Assembly: GCA_030271625.1 (NCBI GenBank)
Contig: JARXKN010000001.1
Coordinates: 186,001 to 250,000 of the forward strand
Direction: 5' to 3'
Length of the DNA stretch: 64,000 nt
DNA from: Patescibacteria group bacterium
GTDB lineage: Bacteria; Patescibacteriota; Saccharimonadia; Saccharimonadales; UBA4665
Shown here: piece after piece, positions 57,764 to 64,000 of the stretch
How positions within the stretch are numbered: position 1 is the first letter of the stretch
Layout of the letters: the number at the start of each line of letters is the position of its first letter
Made by a program: the position numbers and the translations under genes
The notes under the pieces: model-generated
What the model saw: only the letters and a program-made list of their open reading frames with translations
Database searches by the model: none
What the model was told of the DNA's origin: nothing

Positions 57764-58300
57764 ATGGATAGCGAGCAAATAGTGTTACTAAATGATAATT
57801 GGCAGCCCATTGGGGTAGCGCCAAAGTTAGCTAGTCACCACGCCGATACACCCTTGCATCTGGCATTTTCATGTTACGTTTTTAACGATGAAGGGCAGGT
57901 GTTAGTTACCCGTCGCGCCTTATCAAAAAAAGTCTGGCCAGGCATTTGGACCAATAGCTGTTGCGGCCATCCGGCACCGAACGAACCAATGGAAGCAGCG
58001 ATTGATCGTCGTTTAGACTACGAACTCGGCATGGACGTCATCGACCTTCAGTTAGCCTTGCCGCGCTTCCGGTACTGCTGTGAGTTCGGCGGAATTCTAG
58101 AAAATGAGTGTTGCCCCGTCTATGTGGCCAAGGTACGTAGCCAGCCAGTTCCGAACCCAGAGGAAGTTGAGGACTACGTGTGGCTCAGTTGGCAGGATTT
58201 TAAAACTGATGCTACTCAGCACCCCAATGAGTATTCAGAATGGTGCCGTTTGCAAATTCCCCTGCTTGAAGCCGCCGGTTTTGCGCCACTAACAGATTGA
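57764..58300 (+). CDS. idi: Isopentenyl-diphosphate delta-isomerase type 1
   Basis: 178 residues from ATG 57764. Nudix-fold type 1 isomerase that interconverts IPP and DMAPP. Visible motifs are LHLAFSCYVFNDEGQVLVTRRA, WPGIWTNSCCGHP (about 58-70) with the catalytic Cys, and ENECCPVYVAKV (113-124) with the two Glu metal/catalytic positions. Starting at an earlier in-frame ATG would overlap the previous gene. The isomerase may rely on imported or scavenged precursors in an organism of this kind (inference). Confidence 0.92.
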   Translation: MDSEQIVLLNDNWQPIGVAPKLASHHADTPLHLAFSCYVFNDEGQVLVTRRALSKKVWPGIWTNSCCGHPAPNEPMEAAIDRRLDYELGMDVIDLQLALPRFRYCCEFGGILENECCPVYVAKVRSQPVPNPEEVEDYVWLSWQDFKTDATQHPNEYSEWCRLQIPLLEAAGFAPLTD

Positions 58301-58335
58301 CTTTTCACCGTAAACCCGGATAATGTAGAGGTCGA

Positions 58336-58412
58336 GGGCCCATAGCTCAGCTGGTTAGAGCACCTGCCTTTTAAGCAGGGTGTCGTGAGTTCAAGTCTCA
58401 CTGGGCCCTCCA
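58336..58412 (+). tRNA. tRNA-Lys (UUU)
   Basis: 77 bases with encoded CCA. The acceptor GGGCCCA pairs with TGGGCCC, the anticodon stem CCTGC/GCAGG carries loop CTTTTAA, and the T-arm has GTGAGTTCAAGTCTCAC. Confidence 0.97.
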
Positions 58413-58442
58413 AATGAATCTCCGGTAATACGACTGCACCGC

Positions 58443-58463
58443 AACTCCCTACAGGAGTTTTTT
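58443..58463 (+). terminator. Intrinsic terminator after tRNA-Lys
   Basis: AACTCC pairs with GGAGTT around CTACA, followed by a T-run. Confidence 0.85.
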
Positions 58464-58502
58464 GTTTGTTATACTCTTAGCATAATATAAGAGGATAAAA
58501 CG

Positions 58503-58916
58503 ATGTTAGAATTTTCAAGCTTAAGCACCTGGCCAATAGTAGTAGGTGTCTTTATAAATATGTTCATCGGCTCATTCTGGTACTCTCCACTTGGCTTTGG
58601 CAAAGTCTGGTCTAAGCTTAGTGGCGTTAACATGATGGACATTCCCAAATCCGAGGCTAATAAATCGATTGCCATAGTTGCCCTCGGTGCTATTATTCAG
58701 ACAGTAGCTCTAGCAGTCATTATTAACTCAGTTGAGGCTGATACGTTCCTACAGGGACTAGTTGTCGGACTGCTTGTTTGGCTGGGTTTCACGGCTGCTA
58801 CTACAATTGGTGATACGCTCTACGCTCGTCGCGGCTGGAACCTCTGGTGGATCAACAGCAGCTTCTTCTTAGTCGTTTTTCTTATCGATGCTGCTCTACT
58901 CGCCGTTTGGAATTAA
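58503..58916 (+). CDS. DUF1761 membrane protein
   Basis: 137 residues with four hydrophobic helices. PIVVGVFINMFIGSFWYSPLGFGKVWSKLSG and later GLLVWLGFTAATTIGDTLYARRGWNLWWINSS are characteristic of DUF1761. AGAGGA precedes the start. Function unknown. Confidence 0.87.
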   Translation: MLEFSSLSTWPIVVGVFINMFIGSFWYSPLGFGKVWSKLSGVNMMDIPKSEANKSIAIVALGAIIQTVALAVIINSVEADTFLQGLVVGLLVWLGFTAATTIGDTLYARRGWNLWWINSSFFLVVFLIDAALLAVWN

Positions 58917-58959
58917 TTAAGTAATTCTTAACTATACCTACGCTAGGGGAATGCATTGC

Positions 58960-58965
58960 TAGACT
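58960..58965 (+). promoter_or_regulatory. -10 box of comEC (TAGACT)
   Basis: It ends 7 bases before ATG 58973. Confidence 0.45.
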
Positions 58966-58972
58966 AGTTGTG

Positions 58973-60457
58973 ATGCACAGTACTTTGGCATACCAGTTCC
59001 GTCGCACCAGTTTGTTAGTAACTGGTTGCGTCGGCAGCTTACTAGGTCTGAGTCTGGCTCGTCGCGGTATTTCGGCCACTGCGACGGCAGTGGGTATCGG
59101 CGTAGTGCTGTGCATCCTCCCAGCAAGATCACGAACTCTAGCCGCAGTTGTCTCAGTTCTGCTCGCGACCACCGTCGTTGGGTTATGGCGCGGCACGGTG
59201 GTTCGGGCTGCCCAGGCTCAGTATCAGCCACTGTACGGGCATCAAATTACGGTGCGCGTCAGCGTCTTGAACGATGCTACCTATAGTAAAACTAAACAGT
59301 TATCGTTTGATGCCCATAATGTGCAGCTGTTGAGTGGCCAGCCGTTACCCGGTAAGCTGGCCATCAGTGGCTTTGGCTTAAACAGTATCTATTATGGGGA
59401 TGAATTAGTAGTGCGGGGCAAACTGCAGACAACCCTCGGTACAGCCCAGGGTCGTATCAGTTTTGCGCAGTTACAATTAGTGCGACACCACCCGTCTTTT
59501 ATTGGCGAGACGCGACGTAGCTTTGCTGTTGGACTGCAGAATGCCTTGCCAGAACCATTAGATGGGTTTGCGCTCGGGTTGTTGGTCGGCCAAAGAGCCA
59601 CCTTGCCCCAAGCTATCAAAGATTCGTTACTGATGGTTGGTTTAACGCACATCATTGCGGTTTCTGGTTATAACTTAACGATTATTTTACGAGCCAGCAA
59701 ACGTCTACTGGCCCGGCACTCTAAACGACTATCGACCTGTCTATCACTGGGGCTAATTGTCTGCTTTATTCTCATTACCGGTTTTAGTGCTTCAATTGTT
59801 CGGGCGGCGATAGTGAGTAGCTTGAGTCTGTATGCCAGTTACTATGGCCGTTACTTCAAGCCGCTACTACTGTTACTGCTGGTAGCGGCAATGACAGCGC
59901 TGGTGAACCCGGTCTATATTTGGAGCGACGCCGGCTGGTACTTGTCATTTCTGGCATTTGGAGGTGTCATGATTATTTCACCGCTGCTAGCCGAGCGCCT
60001 GCCAGCTCGATTACAGGCCTCAACTGTCGCCATGATTGCTGTCGAGAGTATAGCGGCCGAGATGACTACAATACCGTACTTATTACACACCTTTGGCCAG
60101 ATGTCCTTCGTAGGGCTGATTGGGAATACTGTCATCGCGGTCTTTATTCCACTGGCAATGTTACTGAGCGCGACAGCTGGCTTAGTCGGTATGCTGGCTG
60201 CAAGTTTTGCTGGGTGGATTGCCTGGCCGGCTGTGTTGCTCCTAACCTACATGCTCGATACGGCTCAGTTATTAAGCCATGGACCACACGTCTTTCAAAA
60301 AAACCTCAGTCTGAGCGGTGGTTCAGCGATAGCGATGTATGTCGCCGTTGCTTTTGTGTGGCTAATATTGTACTTTAAAAAACCGCCTAAACCAGCTATA
60401 CTAACAGATAAGAATGCCAGCATAATACCGCTTCAGGAAAGGATGCACCTTGTATGA
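58973..60457 (+). CDS. comEC: ComEC/Rec2-family DNA uptake channel protein
   Basis: 494 residues from ATG 58973 (a GTG at 58970 is directly before). N-terminal membrane and DUF4131-like region, then the competence domain DGFALGLLVGQRATLPQAIKDSLLMVGLTHIIAVSGYNLTIIL (about 197-239) with several membrane helices. There is no C-terminal metallo-beta-lactamase domain, which is present in longer ComEC proteins. It would form the inner-membrane pore for single-stranded DNA during natural uptake. Confidence 0.92.
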   Translation: MHSTLAYQFRRTSLLVTGCVGSLLGLSLARRGISATATAVGIGVVLCILPARSRTLAAVVSVLLATTVVGLWRGTVVRAAQAQYQPLYGHQITVRVSVLNDATYSKTKQLSFDAHNVQLLSGQPLPGKLAISGFGLNSIYYGDELVVRGKLQTTLGTAQGRISFAQLQLVRHHPSFIGETRRSFAVGLQNALPEPLDGFALGLLVGQRATLPQAIKDSLLMVGLTHIIAVSGYNLTIILRASKRLLARHSKRLSTCLSLGLIVCFILITGFSASIVRAAIVSSLSLYASYYGRYFKPLLLLLLVAAMTALVNPVYIWSDAGWYLSFLAFGGVMIISPLLAERLPARLQASTVAMIAVESIAAEMTTIPYLLHTFGQMSFVGLIGNTVIAVFIPLAMLLSATAGLVGMLAASFAGWIAWPAVLLLTYMLDTAQLLSHGPHVFQKNLSLSGGSAIAMYVAVAFVWLILYFKKPPKPAILTDKNASIIPLQERMHLV

Positions 60458-61179
60458 GTGGACACTCTAAATGGTCAACTATCAAACGCGAAAAGGGCGC
60501 TAAAGATGCCGCTCGCGGCGCTGTTTTTACCAAAATTGGTAACCTGATTGCCATGAGCGCCCGCAGTGGCACCGATCCTGATACCAACTTTTCTTTGCGA
60601 CTAGCCATCGATAAGGCCAAGGCTGCCAACATGCCATCTGCCAATATCCAGCGGGCCATCGACCGAGTGAAAGATAAGAGCGCCGCCCAACTGACGGAAG
60701 TATTGTACGAAGGCTACGGGCCAGGCGGGGTAGCAATTTTAGCTGAGGTAGCGACCGACAATATCAACCGAACCTACCCAGAAGTCCGCTTAGCTTTCAG
60801 TAAGCATGGCGGCAGTATGGGCGAAAAGGGATCGGTGGCTTTTCAGTTTGATCACAAGGGCATGATCCGTGTCAGTGGTACTGGTGACGATATAATGTTG
60901 CAGGCCCTGGATGCCGGTGCCGAAGACGTCCAGGAAGAGGCTGATGAATCGGTTATCTACACCGAAGCTAAAGAACTTGCCAAAGTCCGCGACACCCTTA
61001 AGGCCGCTGGCCTGGCCATTACCGAAGCCGAGCTAACCTATGTTCCTAACACTACTGTCGAAGTCACTGATGCCGCTACTGCCGGTAAAATCATGCGTCT
61101 GATGGACGCGCTCGATGCCATCGACGAAGTTAGTAACACGCACGTAAACTTCGACATCCCCGAAGACCTGCTGCAATAA
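60454..61179 (+). CDS. yebC: YebC/TACO1-family regulator
   Basis: 241 residues beginning MSGHSKWSTIKREKGAKDAARG, the exact family start. The three-domain layout continues with ARSGTDPDTNFSLRLAIDKAKAANMPSANIQRAI and EVLYEGYGPGGVAILAEVATDNINRT. Members act as transcription regulators and, as shown for TACO1 and bacterial relatives, promote translation of difficult peptides. It overlaps comEC by 4 bases and lies just upstream of the ruv genes, a common arrangement. Confidence 0.97.
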   Translation: MSGHSKWSTIKREKGAKDAARGAVFTKIGNLIAMSARSGTDPDTNFSLRLAIDKAKAANMPSANIQRAIDRVKDKSAAQLTEVLYEGYGPGGVAILAEVATDNINRTYPEVRLAFSKHGGSMGEKGSVAFQFDHKGMIRVSGTGDDIMLQALDAGAEDVQEEADESVIYTEAKELAKVRDTLKAAGLAITEAELTYVPNTTVEVTDAATAGKIMRLMDALDAIDEVSNTHVNFDIPEDLLQ

Positions 61180-61181
61180 TT

Positions 61182-61682
61182 ATGGCGACACTTGAAACTG
61201 CATTTTTGACTTGGGAGGCCGATGCTAGGCGTCTCGATTTTACTTGTTTGCCAGACGTTCAGGTTCCATTAATTGCACTTGCCGGTACCTATAGTTGTGT
61301 CACTGGTCTCCCAAAAAACGTGCATTCATTTCGCAAGACTGTGACTGCAAATAGTCAGCTATGTGTACTCTTGGCTGAAGTTACTCCTGAAAATATGCGT
61401 GATGAATTCGAGGATGATGAAAAAATTCCGATTGCCAGTCTACTTTCTCAATATAGCTCTCATGCCCGCGCCCGTTGTGAGAATTTATTGCTAGAGGATG
61501 GCTTACCAGATAACGAAACGATGATAAGTAGCCGGGAATATTTCCTGACACGTTTCTTGGGCCAAGCTGCCTATAATTACACAGTCAATTTACAGCCACT
61601 TAGAATTGATTTAAGACATGCACGGCCGCCCTTGCAGCATTTCTTTCCGCGCAGTCTTGATCTTATAGAAAAGCATTTATGA
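61182..61682 (+). CDS. Hypothetical protein (166 aa) between yebC and ruvC
   Basis: 166 residues, soluble, mostly helical, with four Cys and LTWEADARRLDFTCLPDVQVPL near the start. It begins 2 bases after yebC and overlaps ruvC by 4 bases, so it is fully embedded in the operon. Codon choice is somewhat more A/T-rich than its neighbours. No family recognised. Confidence 0.7.
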   Translation: MATLETAFLTWEADARRLDFTCLPDVQVPLIALAGTYSCVTGLPKNVHSFRKTVTANSQLCVLLAEVTPENMRDEFEDDEKIPIASLLSQYSSHARARCENLLLEDGLPDNETMISSREYFLTRFLGQAAYNYTVNLQPLRIDLRHARPPLQHFFPRSLDLIEKHL

Positions 61683-62152
61683 GAATCCTTGGCATAGATC
61701 CCGGCACAGGCATACTTGGCTTTGGTGTCATTGACGTCGTAAAAGGAAAACCACAGTTGGTGGATGCGGGCGTTATCCGCACACCGGTTAATGAAGATGA
61801 CGCCGTGCGTCTGTTAACTATCTACGAAGAATTAACAGAAATTATCAAACTTAATAAACCAGAAGTGATGTCGGTCGAAAAGTTGTTTTTTGCGCGTAAT
61901 GTTACCACCGCTATGACTGTTTCGCAGGCCCGTGGCGTGGTGCTGTTGTGTGGCATGCAATCAGGCATGAGCATTGCTGAGTATACACCGATGCAAATAA
62001 AACAGGCGATAACTGGCTATGGAAAAGCCGACAAAAAACAGATGCAAGAGATGGTGCGGGTTATTCTGCAGCTTAAAGAAATACCCAAGCCAGACGACGC
62101 AGCTGACGCGCTTGCCGCCGCCATAACGTACAGTATGACGGTCCGGACTTAA
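61679..62152 (+). CDS. ruvC: Holliday junction resolvase RuvC
   Basis: 157 residues. Catalytic acids: Asp7 in GIDPGTGILGFG, Glu67 in SVEKLFFARNVTTAM, and Asp140 and Asp143 in PDDAADALAAAI. It cuts four-way junctions in recombination together with RuvAB; ruvA follows after one gene on the other strand. Confidence 0.97.
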   Translation: MRILGIDPGTGILGFGVIDVVKGKPQLVDAGVIRTPVNEDDAVRLLTIYEELTEIIKLNKPEVMSVEKLFFARNVTTAMTVSQARGVVLLCGMQSGMSIAEYTPMQIKQAITGYGKADKKQMQEMVRVILQLKEIPKPDDAADALAAAITYSMTVRT

Positions 62153-63021
62153 GGTAGACGAATATTCGGTTTAGAGCTACGCAAACTGACCGTTACCAGC
62201 TGGCCAAGAGCTAGCTGGCTAGCTGGTTGATAAACATGTACTAGATTTTGACCAAAGAAATCACCACGGGTACTGCTGTATCTATCGATACCGTGCCTGG
62301 TGGCGCGCAGCGCTTTTGTTACGCTCCGGTCAGAGTCGCGTTGGCCGGTTTGTTGGTCCACATCCGGAACTGCACAGCGGGCGCAGGCTCTAACAATGTA
62401 AGCCCGCAAGTTACCGATAGTTAGGGTACGCCAGCGGTCCTCGGCATAAGGTTCTAGACTATCACCATCAATAACAATGTTGGCTCGGAAACGGTCTATG
62501 CCAACCGGCGCTTCTAGATTACTATTTAGTTTCGCTAACGAAGCCTTAGAGGTTAGTAGCATTGGAAAGCCATCAGCAAAACCAAGGCTGGCTGCTGCGC
62601 CGTAGCGACGGTATTTTTCGTTGACGGGGCGGGGCTGCTCCGTCCGTAACAGACTGACTTGAATTCCTAGATAATCACTAAAGAAACTATTAGCTTCGGC
62701 TGATTGGGTGCGGCCAGTGCCAGCTTTGTTAAAGAATTCAACCGACTGCTCGGCTTGGCCCGTAGAGTGAGAGGACTCTAAAGCAACACTGACTGACCCG
62801 AAGCTTGGTATGGTAGCAGTCAGCTCGCTGTCGCTGATGGCTGGCTGCACGACCGCCAGCTCTGGGTAGCGCCGTTGGCTAATAAAGCTGCCTCGGTGAT
62901 CAACTAACAGCCATTCGCGGTCGTAGGCTAATCCCCGTTCGGTAACGGACACAGATTCATGGGATAGGCTGCCACAGCCCTTAATTGGGTAGCTGTGTAG
63001 CTCGGCAACATGTGTACTCAT
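62149..63021 (-). CDS. MOSC-domain protein (mARC/YcbX-like)
   Basis: 290 residues. N-terminal MOSC beta-barrel (ELHSYPIKGCGSLS, GLAYDREWLLVDHRG) and the C-terminal MOSC core FRANIVIDGDSLEPYAEDRWRTL with CARCAVPDVDQQTG (213-226), where the conserved Cys would hold the Mo of the molybdenum cofactor. Members reduce N-hydroxylated compounds. It lies on the opposite strand between ruvC and ruvA. No molybdenum cofactor synthesis genes are in this window. Leaderless start. Confidence 0.92.
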   Translation of the reverse strand: MSTHVAELHSYPIKGCGSLSHESVSVTERGLAYDREWLLVDHRGSFISQRRYPELAVVQPAISDSELTATIPSFGSVSVALESSHSTGQAEQSVEFFNKAGTGRTQSAEANSFFSDYLGIQVSLLRTEQPRPVNEKYRRYGAAASLGFADGFPMLLTSKASLAKLNSNLEAPVGIDRFRANIVIDGDSLEPYAEDRWRTLTIGNLRAYIVRACARCAVPDVDQQTGQRDSDRSVTKALRATRHGIDRYSSTRGDFFGQNLVHVYQPASQLALGQLVTVSLRSSKPNIRLP

Positions 63022-63029
63022 CGATAATC

Positions 63030-63035
63030 ATCATA
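63030..63035 (-). promoter_or_regulatory. -10 box of the MOSC gene (TATGAT)
   Basis: On the minus strand it ends 8 bases before the start codon. Confidence 0.5.
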
Positions 63036-63056
63036 GCACGCACCTAAAGCGGCCTG

Positions 63057-63062
63057 TATACT
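63057..63062 (+). promoter_or_regulatory. -10 box of leaderless ruvA promoter (TATACT)
   Basis: It ends 6 bases before the ATG at 63069. Confidence 0.55.
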
Positions 63063-63068
63063 GGGAAC

Positions 63069-63653
63069 ATGATCGCTATCTTATCAGGCACCGTCTTAGA
63101 AAAAACCGCTACAGAAGTTATCCTTGATGTGCACGGCGTCGGCTACGGTTTATACGTTACAACTGAAGATTATGGACGCCTTAACGCCACTGATACCACC
63201 AGGGTCTATGTCTATGAGCACATCCGCGAGCAGTCACACGACCTGTTTGGGTTTTTAACCCGCGATACGAAGAATTTATTTGAGCAGTTGTTGGGCGTAA
63301 ATGGTGTCGGGCCAAAAATGGCACTCAATATTTTAAGCGTTGGCACCAGCAGTGAGGTGCGCGTCGCCATAGCAGGCGGTGATGTCAAAACTATTCAGCG
63401 CGCTAACGGGGTGGGTAAAAAAGTCGCCGAACGGGTAGTTGTAGAACTAAAAGACAAAGTCGGCTTGGTGGGCGTCGACCTGCAGGCCACCGGCTTATTA
63501 CAAGGTGAAGGTTTGCTATTGCAAGATGAAGCCGTCGAGGCCCTGGTGGCATTAGGCTACACGGCACCAGATGCCGCCAAAGCGCTTCAGTCTATTGACC
63601 CATTATTGCCGACTGCGGAGCGTATTACCCAGGCTCTAAAAGGCGGTAACTAG
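63069..63653 (+). CDS. ruvA: Holliday junction branch migration protein RuvA
   Basis: 194 residues. N-terminal OB fold (IAILSGTVLEKTATEVILDVHGVGYGLYV), two helix-hairpin-helix motifs (LLGVNGVGPKMALNIL and IQRANGVGKKVAERVV), and the C-terminal RuvB-binding domain (AVEALVALGYTAPDAAKAL). It directs RuvB to junctions. A GTG-start aldo/keto reductase follows with no gap. Confidence 0.97.
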   Translation: MIAILSGTVLEKTATEVILDVHGVGYGLYVTTEDYGRLNATDTTRVYVYEHIREQSHDLFGFLTRDTKNLFEQLLGVNGVGPKMALNILSVGTSSEVRVAIAGGDVKTIQRANGVGKKVAERVVVELKDKVGLVGVDLQATGLLQGEGLLLQDEAVEALVALGYTAPDAAKALQSIDPLLPTAERITQALKGGN

Positions 63654-64000
63654 GTGGCCGTACCAACAATTACTTTAGGTAACTATCAGATTCCACAGGT
63701 TGGCCTAGGGGTTTGGCAGGTCGAAAATAGCGAGCAGTTTCAGACCGCCTTTACGGCTGCTGTTGGCGCTGGTTATCGTCATTTTGATTCCGCCCAAGTC
63801 TATAAAAACGAGCAGATGCTCGGCGACGCCTGGGTAGCTAGTGGCCTTAAACGCGAAGAACTATTCTTAACCACCAAAGTCTGGCTCGATAACTTTCCGG
63901 CCAGTCGATTAAAACGTAGCGTCGATGAATCACTCCAAAAATTACAGACGGAATATATCGATTTACTGCTGCTTCACTTTCCAGTAACCGGCCTCCGCAA
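63654..64000 (+). CDS. Aldo/keto reductase (3' partial)
   Basis: Starts at GTG 63654, directly after the ruvA stop, and runs off the right edge. The frame contains the family's active-site pattern: FDSAQVYKNE (Asp and Tyr), LTTKVWLDN (Lys) and LLLLHFPV (His). It is an NADPH-dependent aldehyde/ketone reductase of the 2,5-diketo-gluconate type in general look. Its substrate is unknown. Confidence 0.88.
   Translation, partial: MAVPTITLGNYQIPQVGLGVWQVENSEQFQTAFTAAVGAGYRHFDSAQVYKNEQMLGDAWVASGLKREELFLTTKVWLDNFPASRLKRSVDESLQKLQTEYIDLLLLHFPVTGLR

Noticed and set aside
12553-64000. rRNA genes or prophage region
   Set aside because: No rRNA-like sequence, capsid, terminase or integrase genes were seen.

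Overview
This window comes from a small-genome bacterium of the candidate phyla radiation (Patescibacteria), most likely Saccharibacteria (TM7). That placement is inferred from sortase-type surface proteins, very dense gene packing, many short membrane proteins and the standard genetic code (TGA is used as a stop). At least 25 genes appear leaderless: a TATAAT-like -10 box lies about 4-10 bases before the start codon and no ribosome binding site is visible. A second set of genes has clear AAGGAG-type sites, so two initiation modes coexist.

Layout: 0-12.4 kb holds mostly housekeeping genes (MutY-like glycosylase, tsaC, MazG-like, murC, tRNA-dihydrouridine synthase, AAA ATPase, HD-GYP-like protein) and several exported or unknown proteins. 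At 12.4-14.8 kb are a tRNA-Ile2(CAU) candidate, a sortase with an LPNTG-bearing ice-binding-like (DUF3494) surface protein, a FtsB/DivIC-like division protein and the initiator tRNA. At 14.8-18.7 kb an accessory stretch starts at the 3' end of the initiator tRNA. A perfect 44-bp direct repeat of the tRNA end plus its terminator flanks a prepilin-like gene, followed by a hydrolase, a HAD gene remnant, a dehydrogenase-like protein and two methyltransferases. At 18.8-28.4 kb are envelope-stress genes (PadR, PspC, DUF5652), a secreted metallopeptidase, a Crp/Fnr regulator, PH-domain-like proteins, an ArsR/SRPBCC pair with a clear operator, and DedA. At 28.5-35.4 kb are CorA, a strong-promoter 29-codon unit, a ferric-reductase-like membrane protein with exported proteins whose mature ends may start with histidine (including a YcnI-like protein), and the elongator tRNA-Met. 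At 35.4-43.5 kb are TauE-like, Nudix and phosphatase genes, then tilS, ftsH, murJ and lepA. At 43.5-46.6 kb is a two-gene surface operon with a B-lectin protein. At 46.7-52.5 kb is the heat-shock operon hrcA-grpE-dnaK-(NYN nuclease)-dnaJ with two CIRCE operators. At 53.4-57.2 kb is a four-gene amide-ligase cluster (ATP-grasp, Mur ligase, RimB-like retropepsin, RimK). At 57.2-64 kb are idi, tRNA-Lys, comEC, yebC, ruvC, ruvA and the start of an aldo/keto reductase gene.

The strongest candidate for an undescribed system is the 53.4-57.2 kb cluster. A split ATP-grasp plus Mur-ligase pair resembles the two catalytic halves of cyanophycin synthetase, and it sits tightly next to a RimK-type glutamate ligase and a RimB-type protease. 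Together these could build and trim a peptide tail or polymer. Other notable points are the leaderless promoter pattern, a palindromic -10 box shared by two divergent leaderless genes, the tRNA-end repeats, and several enzymes that lack canonical catalytic residues. No CRISPR array, rRNA gene or complete insertion sequence was seen.
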